A DNA stretch of 54,766 nucleotides from HGM04593 sp045631205 (lineage in GTDB: Bacteria > Bacteroidota > Bacteroidia > Bacteroidales > Bacteroidaceae): the NCBI GenBank assembly GCA_045631205.1, contig JAZQUI010000008.1, positions 1 to 54,766 of the forward strand. Reading direction: 5' to 3'. Every line of letters begins with the position of its first letter. The first letter of the stretch is position 1. This document shows positions 1 through 8,038 of this stretch, piece by piece. The translations under genes were made by a program, and so were the position numbers. Below the pieces are notes generated by a model. It worked only from the letters and a program-made list of their open reading frames with translations. It was not told the origin of the DNA and ran no database searches.

Positions 1-106
1 GCATAAAGTGCAGGTCGTGTCCTTCTTGCCTTAGTTCTCGGATTGCCCCTGCCCAATCGCGCGCAGACGGGCTTCTCTTTCCTCGACTAAGGCTTTCACT
101 TTTTTT
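1..106 (-). CDS. Start of IS3-family OrfB reached by -1 frameshift (partial)
   Basis: Reading the minus strand in the -1 frame from the A7 run at 100-106 gives a frame with no stop to the window edge. It ends in RELRQEGHDLHFM, which resembles the N-terminal segment of IS150-type OrfB transposases just before their DDE integrase core. The catalytic core is outside the window, so nothing can be said about whether the element is active. OrfB may also have its own start codon. Confidence 0.6.
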
Positions 107-555
107 AGCAACGCAACCTCCGTCTTTAGTTCTTGAACCTCCCTGCGGAGACGTTCAAGTTCCGTTTCCGGTTTCTGTACTTTCTTTGGTCTTCCCATAA
201 TTGGTGGTCGGCCTTGTTTCTTACTGATTGAGAGAGCTTCGATACCACTAGTCCTGTATGTCTTTAACCATACTCTTAATCTGGTAGCACTTACTCCATA
301 TTTTATTGAGGCCTGCAACAAAGATATACCATAGTTTTCAATATTCAACACAACCTTATGTCTAAAAGCTGCATTGCTACGAGTGTATGCTTGCCGATGA
401 AGGACTTTGTCTCCTTCTCTCTGGTATAAGAACCATAATTTCCCTAATCGAGATTTGCATATACCATACTTAGTGTGAATGTAATTGATGGAATAACCAT
501 CTTCAAGCATATGCATATACTTTAGCAATGCTGAATGATCGTGTTTCTTACGCAT
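31..555 (-). CDS. IS3-family transposase OrfA (helix-turn-helix protein)
   Basis: This 174-residue protein has two helix-turn-helix units (about residues 5-55 and 65-115), then a K/R-rich linker (GRPPIMGRPKK) and a C-terminal leucine-zipper-like heptad region (about 133-155). This is the layout of IS3/IS150 OrfA, which binds the terminal repeats and supplies the N-terminus of the OrfAB transposase. A run of seven A residues on the coding strand (CTA AAA AAA GTG, 100-106) lies inside the zipper region, where this family has its -1 frameshift site. Base composition is AT-richer than in the chromosomal genes beside it. Confidence 0.88.
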   Translation of the reverse strand: MRKKHDHSALLKYMHMLEDGYSINYIHTKYGICKSRLGKLWFLYQREGDKVLHRQAYTRSNAAFRHKVVLNIENYGISLLQASIKYGVSATRLRVWLKTYRTSGIEALSISKKQGRPPIMGRPKKVQKPETELERLRREVQELKTEVALLKKVKALVEEREARLRAIGQGQSEN

Positions 556-561
556 AAAATA

Positions 562-597
562 AACCCCAAAAGTTTTTTGTCTAACTTTTGGGGTTCA
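562..597. repeat. IS terminal inverted repeat with internal hairpin
   Basis: The outer 20 bp (578-597) are the IS end. AACCCCAAAAGTT (562-574) and AACTTTTGGGGTT (583-595) form a perfect 13-bp stem with an 8-nt loop directly in front of orfA. Such a hairpin could stop transcription entering from outside the element or hide the orfA start in read-through RNA. That role is inferred from what is known of other insertion sequences. Confidence 0.75.
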
Positions 598-619
598 CTT
601 CATTTTCTCGCCATAAATT

Positions 620-1552
620 TTATACATTATACAAACGCCCTTGCCAGGTATCACGCTCACGCATACGACGTTTAATTTTCTCCACAAGTTCGTGGTTTTT
701 CAAGCCCCAGTCGGGAGCTATAAGAAGTTCCTTGGGCGACTGCGATGCAAAGCGTTCGAGCACAATGTCGGGGCGCAAACGCTCCACATAATCCACCACA
801 GTCTCCACATAATCGTCGAGAGCAAAAAGGTGGAAATCGGCGGGAGATTGAGCATACTCTTCGGCCATACGTGTACCGCGTATCAACTGCAACTGGTGCA
901 TTTTGAGTGTTGTGAGCGGCAAGCGCGAAAGTTCCACCGCCTGACGCATAACCTCCCTCCTATCCTCACCGGGGAGCCCGAGGATAATATGTGCGCCCAC
1001 GGAAATACCACGCAGCGCAGTGCGTTGCACAGCATCGACCGCGGTAGCATAGTCGTGCCCTCGGTTTATGCGCAACAAGGTTGCATCGTTACAACTCTCA
1101 ATACCATACTCCACAAGCACGAAGGTGCGTTGCGCAAGCTCCTGCAAGTAATCGAGCAGTTCGTCGGGCATACAATCGGGGCGTGTGCCTATCACAAGCC
1201 CCACACAGCCCTCGACCGAGAGTGCCTCTTCGTAACGCTTGCGCAATACATCGAGCGATGCGTAAGTATTTGTATAGGCCTGGAAATAGGCAAGGTAACG
1301 CATCTGCGGGTACTTGTGTGCAAAGAAGGCAATACCCTCTCGCATCTGCTCGGCAACATGTTTGTCGCGGTGGCAATATGCAGGGTTGAATGTTTGGTTG
1401 TTACAATATGTGCAACCGCCACGCCCTTTCGTTCCGTCACGGTTAGGGCACGAGAAGCCACCATCGAGAGTTATCTTCTGCACCTTGAAAGGGAAATACC
1501 GTTGCAAGAAGGAGGAAAAGTCGTTATAGTAGAAGCGTTCCTTTGTATTCAT
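620..1552 (-). CDS. TIGR01212-family radical SAM protein (YhcC/YtqA-like)
   Basis: The protein has 310 residues, the usual length for this family. The cluster-binding cysteines sit in an extended N-terminal motif: SCPNRDGTKGRGGCTYC holds three cysteines, and the family pattern CX(n)CXXC binds the [4Fe-4S]-SAM cluster. The rest is a radical SAM TIM barrel with GIESCND and GAHIILGLPGED as typical strands. The exact reaction of this family is uncertain. It lies 9 bp after crcB on the same strand, so the two are probably cotranscribed. The IS element begins 23 bp after its stop codon. Confidence 0.88.
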   Translation of the reverse strand: MNTKERFYYNDFSSFLQRYFPFKVQKITLDGGFSCPNRDGTKGRGGCTYCNNQTFNPAYCHRDKHVAEQMREGIAFFAHKYPQMRYLAYFQAYTNTYASLDVLRKRYEEALSVEGCVGLVIGTRPDCMPDELLDYLQELAQRTFVLVEYGIESCNDATLLRINRGHDYATAVDAVQRTALRGISVGAHIILGLPGEDRREVMRQAVELSRLPLTTLKMHQLQLIRGTRMAEEYAQSPADFHLFALDDYVETVVDYVERLRPDIVLERFASQSPKELLIAPDWGLKNHELVEKIKRRMRERDTWQGRLYNV

Positions 1553-1561
1553 AAAAACAGT

Positions 1562-1945
1562 TTATCGTGCCAAACAACCAACCGACCAATACCCAAAAGC
1601 CACCAGCAGAAGCCCTGCTACAAGGCTTGCAGCCACATAAGAGATGAAACCGAACAGGTTACCGCCTTGCAACATCTGCACAGACTCGTGAGCAAAGGCC
1701 GAAAATGTGGTAAAGCCACCCAATACACCGGTGGTGAACAACAAATATACAATACTGTTGTGTGTGGAATACTTTGCAAAAAGGGCATATACCACACCAA
1801 ACAGGAAACATCCTAAAAGATTCACCGCAAGTGTACCCCACGGAAATGCGTTGCCGGCAGCACTCTTCACAAACGTGGATATTGAATACCTCAACACTCC
1901 ACCAATAAAACTGCCGATACCGACAAACAACAACGACTTTATCAT
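1562..1945 (-). CDS. crcB: Fluoride channel CrcB/FluC
   Basis: This is a 127-residue membrane protein with four predicted transmembrane helices. It carries the family signatures GGVLRYSIS near the N-terminus, NLLGCFLFGV in helix 2, and TTGVLGGFTTFSAF with the conserved Phe and Thr/Ser residues of the fluoride pore and central Na+ site. FluC proteins act as antiparallel dimers that let F- leave the cell. A consensus-like promoter lies at 1969-1997, which leaves a leader of only about 20 nt. There is therefore no room for the fluoride riboswitch often found before crcB. Confidence 0.93.
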   Translation of the reverse strand: MIKSLLFVGIGSFIGGVLRYSISTFVKSAAGNAFPWGTLAVNLLGCFLFGVVYALFAKYSTHNSIVYLLFTTGVLGGFTTFSAFAHESVQMLQGGNLFGFISYVAASLVAGLLLVAFGYWSVGCLAR

Positions 1946-1968
1946 ACCATAGATTTTATAACGTGCTG

Positions 1969-1997
1969 CAAATTTACAAAATAAGTAGCAAGGTCAA
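1969..1997 (-). promoter_or_regulatory. Bacteroidetes-type promoter of crcB
   Basis: On the minus strand the sequence reads TTG (1997-1995), an 18-nt spacer, then TAAATTTG (1976-1969). This fits the Bacteroidetes TTG-N18/21-TAnnTTTG promoter. Transcription would start near 1963, about 18 nt before the crcB start. Confidence 0.6.
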
Positions 1998-2043
1998 TGC
2001 CGGTAAAGCGTCTAATAATCTTCCATATTCTAAAAAGTTATTG

Positions 2044-2051
2044 TATCTTCG
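2044..2051 (+). promoter_or_regulatory. -7 box of the dipeptidyl peptidase gene
   Basis: TATCTTCG followed by CA matches the Bacteroidetes -7 element and lies 25 bp before the ATG at 2077. The -33 element is weak (TTCC near 2021). The crcB promoter faces the other way about 50 bp to the left. Confidence 0.6.
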
Positions 2052-2076
2052 CAGGTAGAATAAAACTCAACACGTT

Positions 2077-4281
2077 ATGAAACATATCTTTTCACTAATC
2101 CTTGCCGTTGCGATGGTTGTAAACACATTCGCCGGCGACAAATTCAAACTCACCGACGCAATGTACGGCGGTTACTGGCCCCAGACCTATGCTGCCATAC
2201 AACCTATGGCCGATGGTGAACACTTTGCCCGTATGAGCAACGACCGCACAATGATTCTCAAAGGGTCGTTCAAGAACGGCGAGATTGTCGATACCATCTT
2301 CAACGCTGCAACAGCACGCGGGTTCGACAAAAAGCACATCGACGGATACACCTTCTCGCCCGACGAGAGCCGCATACTTTTGCAGACTGCAACCGTTGGT
2401 ATCTACCGCAACTCCTTCACTGCCGAACACTACATTTTCTCGCGCAAGAACAACAAAGTAGCTCCTCTCTCACAGAACGGCGCACAGCAGGTACCCAAGT
2501 TCTCTCCCGACGGAACTATGATTGCATTCGTGCGCAACAACGACATATTCCTCGTTAAATTGCTATTCGACAACAGCGAGTCACAAGTAACCAACGACGG
2601 TGCTGCCGGCAAGATTATTAACGGAATACCCGACTGGGTGAACGAAGAGGAGTTTGCCTTCAACTGCTCATACGACTTCAGTGCCGACAGCAAGATGCTT
2701 GCATATATAAAATATGACGAAAGCGAGGTGATGATGTACGATATGCCCATGTACATACCCACAGGCAAGCAGAATGTGGCAATGGACCCTTACTGCGCAC
2801 CTTACAGTTTCAAATACCCGGTGGCAGGAGCAGCCAATTCAAAGGTTAGCGTACACTCATTCGACATCAAGAGCCGTGTAACCCGCAAGCTCGATGTACC
2901 CCTCCCCGAAGAGGGATATATACCCCGCATAAAATTCACAAAAGAGGCAAACACACTTGCCGTGCTCACCCTCAACCGCCACCAAAGCGTGATGGATATT
3001 TTTGCAGTGAACCCCCAATCGGGTATCAGCAAACGTATTTTGCGCGAAGAGAGCGACACATACCTCAACGAGCAGGCATACGCAAACATTGAGTTCCTAG
3101 ACAAGAACTTCATACTCCACAGCGAGCGCAGTGGTTACAACCACCTCTATCTCTACACTCTCGGCGGCGAACTTGTGCGCCCCATTACCGAAGGTGAGTT
3201 TGAGGTTAAGAAATTCTATGGCTGGGACAGCAAGAAAGATGAGTATTACTACCAGAGCAACGAAGGAAGCCCTTTGCGCGACAACATATATAAAGTAAAC
3301 GCAAAAGGCAAAAAGAGCAAGCTCACCGAAGGCGAAGGAACAAACAGCGCTGTATTCAGCAGCACCATGAAATACTACATCAACACCTTCTCGAACATAA
3401 ACACACCGCATATTGTAACCACAAACGACAACACCGGCAAGAAGATTAAAACTCTTATCGACAACAACGGATTGTTGGAGAAACTGGCAAAATATGATAT
3501 GCCCACAAAAGAGTTCTTCACCTTCACCACAAGCGACGGCGTGCAACTTAACGGTTGGATGGTAAAACCTGCCAACTTCGACGCAAGCAAGAAACACCCT
3601 GTGGTTATGTTCCAGTACAGCGGCCCCTACTCTCAACAGGTAAACGACAGCTGGTACGTGGGTAACTACGGTAACGCAATGTTCGAGAGCTATATGGCAA
3701 GCGAAGGCTTCATTATGGTGTGTGTCGATGGACGCGGTACCGGTGGCCGAGGCACAGCATTTGGTAAATGCACCTATCTAAACATTGGTAAATACGAGCC
3801 CAACGACCAGGTTGAGACTGCAAAATACCTGGGTACACTACCCTATGTTGATAAGGCAAACATTGGTATCTGGGGTTGGAGCTTCGGTGGTTACAACACT
3901 ATTATGTCAATGAGCCAGAACGACGCTGTGTTCAAAGCCGGTGTAGCTGTGGCTGCACCTACCGATTGGCGTTTCTACGACACAGTATATACAGAACGCT
4001 ATATGCGTACTCCAAAAGAGAACAAAGAGGGTTACGACAACGGCTCGGCAATTGTGAACGCAAACAAGCTCAATGGCAAGTTGTTGCTCATACACGGTAC
4101 TGCCGACGACAATGTACACTTGCGTAACATGATACGCTACACCCACGCATTGACACAGGCTAACAAAGAGTTTGATATGGCACTATACCCCGACAGCAAC
4201 CACAGCATTTACTACGGCGGTAACACCCGTTTCCACCTGTTCACACGCATTGCAAAATTCTTCATCGAAAACTTGAAATAA
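2077..4281 (+). CDS. S9 family dipeptidyl peptidase IV-like serine protease
   Basis: The 734-residue protein starts with a Sec signal peptide (MKHIFSLILAVAMVVNTFAG), so it is exported, most likely to the periplasm. Residues about 30-480 form the N-terminal beta-propeller. It contains DWVNEEEF, whose paired glutamates (190-192) match those that grip the free N-terminus of substrates in DPP4. The C-terminal alpha/beta hydrolase domain has the catalytic triad Ser602 (GWSFGG), Asp677 (HGTADDNVH) and His709 (DSNHSIYYGG). It probably releases X-Pro or X-Ala dipeptides from peptides. It is monocistronic, with its own -7 box and a strong terminator. Confidence 0.93.
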   Translation: MKHIFSLILAVAMVVNTFAGDKFKLTDAMYGGYWPQTYAAIQPMADGEHFARMSNDRTMILKGSFKNGEIVDTIFNAATARGFDKKHIDGYTFSPDESRILLQTATVGIYRNSFTAEHYIFSRKNNKVAPLSQNGAQQVPKFSPDGTMIAFVRNNDIFLVKLLFDNSESQVTNDGAAGKIINGIPDWVNEEEFAFNCSYDFSADSKMLAYIKYDESEVMMYDMPMYIPTGKQNVAMDPYCAPYSFKYPVAGAANSKVSVHSFDIKSRVTRKLDVPLPEEGYIPRIKFTKEANTLAVLTLNRHQSVMDIFAVNPQSGISKRILREESDTYLNEQAYANIEFLDKNFILHSERSGYNHLYLYTLGGELVRPITEGEFEVKKFYGWDSKKDEYYYQSNEGSPLRDNIYKVNAKGKKSKLTEGEGTNSAVFSSTMKYYINTFSNINTPHIVTTNDNTGKKIKTLIDNNGLLEKLAKYDMPTKEFFTFTTSDGVQLNGWMVKPANFDASKKHPVVMFQYSGPYSQQVNDSWYVGNYGNAMFESYMASEGFIMVCVDGRGTGGRGTAFGKCTYLNIGKYEPNDQVETAKYLGTLPYVDKANIGIWGWSFGGYNTIMSMSQNDAVFKAGVAVAAPTDWRFYDTVYTERYMRTPKENKEGYDNGSAIVNANKLNGKLLLIHGTADDNVHLRNMIRYTHALTQANKEFDMALYPDSNHSIYYGGNTRFHLFTRIAKFFIENLK

Positions 4282-4300
4282 GAATTCACGCATATACAAA

Positions 4301-4342
4301 AACAAACCGGTATAAGTTCTAACTTATACCGGTTTGTTTTTT
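4301..4342. terminator. Bidirectional terminator between convergent genes
   Basis: AACAAACCGGTATAAGTT (4301-4318) pairs perfectly with 4321-4338 across a CT loop. A T-run follows on the right and an A-rich run lies to the left. It ends both the peptidase gene and the glycosyltransferase gene. Confidence 0.85.
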
Positions 4343-4359
4343 ATATTGTATGGTTGAAA

Positions 4360-5175
4360 CTACTTTCCAAAAAGGTCTTTAAACAGATATTTAAAAGCAT
4401 ACCTCAGCAGCATTGCATCGCGTTTGAGGGGTTTATTGGTCATAGCCTCGTTTACCTTACGCTCGAATTTCGACAGGTTTTCATCGAGCATTTTATTCTT
4501 GATACCTGCTGGAATGCAAGAATCGAGAAACTCATTTCTTTCAATCATACACTTGTCGGCATTGCTCGAAATACCGCCACAATAAAATTCCGCAACAACT
4601 ACATCAAGCATTGAATAGGAACAACCACCTATTGCCCACGACTCGAAAAAATGTTCCCAATCGGACACTATTTTGTGCTTCTCGTTGTAAGGACGGGCAC
4701 ACAAGAGTTCACGTTTAATAAATGTTGCCTGGTGAGGTATTGAATTATTAAAGCAATAAACCAAAGTCATAACACGCGGCGGTATATGGAAAAAGGGAGG
4801 CATCGTACCCTTTTCGGGAACACGATGCACAATTCCCATATAATAATCATTGTCTTCGATTAACGGAGCCGCCTTTGCAAGTGCGTCGGTGCTGTAAAAA
4901 ATATCACCCGAATTGAGATAAAGAACATATTTACCTGTTGCCAAACGAGCAGCCTTGTTCATTGCGTTATAAACGCCTGTATCGCGCTCGCTTATCCATT
5001 TGTCTATTCTGCCAACCGACTCGATATACTCTTTACACCCGTCGGTTGAGCCGCCATCTACAACAACAAATTCAAAGTCAGTATAGGCCTGGGCAAGAAC
5101 CGACTCCACCGTGCGTTTAAGTTCCGCAAGGTTGTTGAGGCAAACGGTTACAACAGATATCTTCTTCATAATCAA
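4360..5175 (-). CDS. Family 2 glycosyltransferase
   Basis: This is a 271-residue GT-A fold transferase. The N-terminus KISVVTVCLNN is the usual first strand of GT2 enzymes. It is followed by VVVDGGSTDG (nucleotide-sugar binding) and YLNSGDIFY, where the DxD-like element is reduced to SGD, as is common in WcaA-type enzymes. No transmembrane segment is seen. The acceptor sugar cannot be told from sequence. It starts 9 bp after aspS and is probably cotranscribed with it, although the functions look unrelated. Translation could begin at the first or third codon (both Met). Confidence 0.88.
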   Translation of the reverse strand: MIMKKISVVTVCLNNLAELKRTVESVLAQAYTDFEFVVVDGGSTDGCKEYIESVGRIDKWISERDTGVYNAMNKAARLATGKYVLYLNSGDIFYSTDALAKAAPLIEDNDYYMGIVHRVPEKGTMPPFFHIPPRVMTLVYCFNNSIPHQATFIKRELLCARPYNEKHKIVSDWEHFFESWAIGGCSYSMLDVVVAEFYCGGISSNADKCMIERNEFLDSCIPAGIKNKMLDENLSKFERKVNEAMTNKPLKRDAMLLRYAFKYLFKDLFGK

Positions 5176-5184
5176 TTATGGAAT

Positions 5185-6942
5185 TTATTTATTGATATCT
5201 ACAACGATATTAAGTTCGTCGAGCTGTGCGGGCTCAAGTACCGAAGGAGCATCAATCATTGTGTCGCGGCCCGAATTGTTTTTGGGGAAAGCGATGCAGT
5301 CACGTATTGAATCGAGACCTGCGAAGAGACTTACCCAACGGTCGAGACCATAAGCAAGACCACCGTGAGGAGGTGCACCGTATTTGAATGCATCGAGCAA
5401 CCAGCCAAACTGCTGCTGTGCGCGCTCGGGAGTGAAGCCAAGAAGTGCGAACATCTTGTTCTGCAACTCGCTGTCGTATATACGAATTGAACCACCACCA
5501 ACTTCAACACCATTGATAACCATATCATAAGCATTGGCACGAACGGCACCCATATCAGTATCCAAGAGAGGAATATCCTCGGGCTTGGGTGAGGTAAAGG
5601 GATGGTGCATAGCCATATAACGGCCCTCCTCCTCGCTATACTCGAACAAGGGGAAATCTACCACCCAGAGACAAGAGAACTGGTTCTTGTCGCGCAAACC
5701 GAGCTGCTGTGCCACCTCAAGACGAAGCTCACAAAGTTGCTTGCGGGTTTTCATGGTATCGTCGCCACTCAAAATAAGGATAAGGTCGCCGGGCTCTGCT
5801 GCAAAAGCTGCCTTCATCTGCTGAAGCACCTCCTGTGAGTAGAACTTATCGACACTTGACTTAACTGTACCATCGGCCTCTACGCGGGCATAAACCATAC
5901 CCTTTGCGCCAATTTGCGGACGACGCACAAAGTCGGTAAGAGCATCGAGCTGCTTGCGAGTGTATGTTGCAGCACCCTTTGCACAGATACCGCCAATATA
6001 TTCAGCAGCATCGAACACACCGAAACCGTGGCCTTTCATTATATCCATAAGTTCCACGAACTTCATTTCGAAGCGGGTATCGGGCTTGTCGCTACCGTAA
6101 TACTTCATAGCATCGTGCCATGTGATGCGGGGGAATGCCTCGGTGAGTTCAACACCACGAATGGTCTTGAAGAGATGCTTTGCCATACCCTCGAAGAGAG
6201 AAATGACATCCTCCTGCTCCACGAAGCTCATCTCACAGTCAATCTGTGTAAATTCGGGCTGACGGTCGGCACGCAAGTCCTCGTCACGGAAACATTTTAC
6301 AATCTGGAAATAACGGTCGAAACCCGACACCATAAGCAACTGTTTGAACAACTGCGGGCTCTGGGGAAGAGCATAGAACTGACCGGGGTTCATACGTGAA
6401 GGAACAACAAAGTCACGCGCACCCTCGGGGGTAGAAGCAATGAGCATTGGTGTTTCAACCTCTATAAAGTTCATAGAATCGAGATAGCGACGAACCTCCA
6501 TTGTCATCTTATGACGCAATTCGAGGTTACTGCGCACTGCCTCACGACGCAAGTCAAGGTAACGATACTTCATGCGGATATCGTCACCGCCATCGGTATT
6601 GTTCTCTATTGTAAAAGGAGGTGTTGCAGCCTCGTTCAAGATATTAAGTTCACTAACTATAATTTCAATATCGCCGGTGGGAATGTTAGCGTTTTTGCTT
6701 TGACGCTCACTAACCACACCTATTGCCTGAATAACATATTCACGGCCCAAATGCGAAGCTTTCTCGCAGAGGTCGGCATTGGCATCCTCGCTGAAAACGA
6801 GCTGTGTAATACCATAACGGTCACGCAAATCGACGAAAGTCATACCACCCATCTTACGCGCACGCTGCACCCAGCCACTCAAAGTAACTTTCTCATTTAC
6901 ATCGGACAAACGAAGTTCGCCACAAGTCTTTGTACGAAACAT
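5185..6942 (-). CDS. aspS: Aspartyl-tRNA synthetase
   Basis: The 585-residue protein has the full bacterial AspRS layout. An N-terminal OB-fold anticodon-binding domain covers about 1-105. The class II catalytic core includes motif 2 (FRDEDLRADRQPEFTQ) and motif 3 (GLAYGLDRWV), and the bacterial GAD insertion lies at about 280-420. It charges tRNA-Asp. A -7-like box, TATTTTCG (6985-6978, minus strand), lies about 36 bp before the start. Confidence 0.97.
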   Translation of the reverse strand: MFRTKTCGELRLSDVNEKVTLSGWVQRARKMGGMTFVDLRDRYGITQLVFSEDANADLCEKASHLGREYVIQAIGVVSERQSKNANIPTGDIEIIVSELNILNEAATPPFTIENNTDGGDDIRMKYRYLDLRREAVRSNLELRHKMTMEVRRYLDSMNFIEVETPMLIASTPEGARDFVVPSRMNPGQFYALPQSPQLFKQLLMVSGFDRYFQIVKCFRDEDLRADRQPEFTQIDCEMSFVEQEDVISLFEGMAKHLFKTIRGVELTEAFPRITWHDAMKYYGSDKPDTRFEMKFVELMDIMKGHGFGVFDAAEYIGGICAKGAATYTRKQLDALTDFVRRPQIGAKGMVYARVEADGTVKSSVDKFYSQEVLQQMKAAFAAEPGDLILILSGDDTMKTRKQLCELRLEVAQQLGLRDKNQFSCLWVVDFPLFEYSEEEGRYMAMHHPFTSPKPEDIPLLDTDMGAVRANAYDMVINGVEVGGGSIRIYDSELQNKMFALLGFTPERAQQQFGWLLDAFKYGAPPHGGLAYGLDRWVSLFAGLDSIRDCIAFPKNNSGRDTMIDAPSVLEPAQLDELNIVVDINK

Positions 6943-7104
6943 TTTTATGTTGTTTTACTGATTAAACATTTAACTTGCGAAAATAATCAAAAAAAACGGT
7001 AATAACCGCCGAAAAGCGATGTTATTTATCTCAAAACAGCTGCGTTTGTGCAAAAAACCTCACATTTATACCAAAGAACATTATAAGAGAGAAGAAAATA
7101 AGAA

Positions 7105-7138
7105 AGGAGCAGCGCACCTTTCAAGGTGAACTGCTCCT
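7105..7138 (-). terminator. Terminator after the hemolysin III gene
   Basis: AGGAGCAG (7105-7112) pairs with CTGCTCCT (7131-7138), and inside it CACCTT pairs with AAGGTG. On the minus strand a U-rich stretch follows. It lies between the hemolysin III gene and aspS. Confidence 0.65.
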
Positions 7139-7166
7139 CAATTACTTTGTATTAAATGCCTTGCCA

Positions 7167-7835
7167 TTAAAGGACTCCCCACACTGCCATCATGTGGCAA
7201 AGGGTTCCCAAAAGAACAAAGAAGTGGAAAACGGCGTGAACATATTTCACCTTGTGAAAACTGTAAAAAACAGCACCGGTTATATAAGCGACACCCTCGC
7301 CAAGTACCCAAAAGAAGACACTAGCAGCAACGGCATCCCAAAACTGTTTCATAGCCACAACAATGGTCATACCCATAAGAACAAAACATACGGTTTCTAC
7401 CTTGTTATGCTTTTTCAAGCCACAGAAACTGACAATAGTACCACTGATGGCACACAACCAACAGAAAATAAATATACCCCAACCCCAATAACCAACATCG
7501 CGCAAAGCGATAAGCATCAATGGCGAGTAACTGCCCGCTATATGCCAGTAAATTGCCGAGTGGTCGAGCTTGCGCAAGCGACGCTTCCACGGAGAATCGG
7601 GTGAACAGGCGTGATAAGAGGTTGAGAGGACATATGAACTTAACATACCGAAGATATATAACCAAAGCGATGTCATAGCCCAGGCATCGAGCCCTTGCTC
7701 CCTACCCTTTGCAATAAATATCGCACCGGCAATAATACCACCTACAATACCTACTGCGTGTGATATAGCGTTTATTTTCTCTTCTTCTTTGGTATATCTC
7801 TTATCGTTGCTTTCCATAGTTCTATTTAATTTCAA
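7167..7835 (-). CDS. Hemolysin III family membrane protein (TrhA/YqfA-like)
   Basis: This 222-residue protein has seven predicted transmembrane helices and belongs to the PAQR/hemolysin III superfamily. The N-terminal EEEKINAISHAVGIVGG carries the conserved Glu and His. Later motifs are SSYVLSTSYHA, DHSAIYWHIAGSYSPLML and, near the C-terminus, HAVFHFFVLLGTLCHMMAV. These histidines probably bind a metal, as in PAQR receptors. In E. coli the homologue has been linked to membrane fluidity control. The name hemolysin is historical and does not imply toxicity here. Confidence 0.88.
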   Translation of the reverse strand: MKLNRTMESNDKRYTKEEEKINAISHAVGIVGGIIAGAIFIAKGREQGLDAWAMTSLWLYIFGMLSSYVLSTSYHACSPDSPWKRRLRKLDHSAIYWHIAGSYSPLMLIALRDVGYWGWGIFIFCWLCAISGTIVSFCGLKKHNKVETVCFVLMGMTIVVAMKQFWDAVAASVFFWVLGEGVAYITGAVFYSFHKVKYVHAVFHFFVLLGTLCHMMAVWGVL

Positions 7836-7984
7836 TATTTAGTACCTGTCACCAATGTGCCGAAAAATTTCGCAAGGAAATTTGTACAAGCGCAAGCGTT
7901 TTGTGCAAAGGTAATTTTTAAATTTATATAACCCCTATTACAAACTGATAATATAAGAGAGATTATATATTTTTAATAAAAAAA

Positions 7985-8010
7985 CAGAGCCCGATAAAAA
8001 CCGGGCTCTG
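7985..8010 (-). terminator. Terminator of the glycogen synthase-phosphorylase operon
   Basis: CAGAGCCCG (7985-7993) pairs with CGGGCTCTG (8002-8010). On the minus strand it is followed by a run of seven T residues. It lies 28 bp after the glgP stop codon. Confidence 0.85.
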
Positions 8011-8038
8011 CAAAGAATATGTATTTCTTATTTTTCTA

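Larger units (their letters stand above)
1..597 (-). mobile_element. IS3-family (IS150-type) insertion sequence, cut by the window edge
   Basis: The element runs leftward out of the window. Its 5' end is the terminal repeat at 578-597, which reads TGAACCCCAAAAGTTAGACA on the minus strand, a typical IS3/IS150 end beginning with TG. Inside are orfA and, in the -1 frame, the first codons of orfB. The other end and any target duplication are outside the window. The insertion lies 23 bp past the stop codon of the radical SAM gene, so it broke no visible coding sequence but probably separated that gene from its original terminator. Confidence 0.85.

Noticed and set aside
641..1816. 391-codon open frame on the plus strand
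   Set aside because: It lies opposite the radical SAM and crcB genes, which have clear family motifs. The frame is a by-product of their codon use.
1946..2076. Fluoride riboswitch before crcB
   Set aside because: The promoter at 1969-1997 leaves a leader of only about 20 nt, and no riboswitch-like fold is seen.
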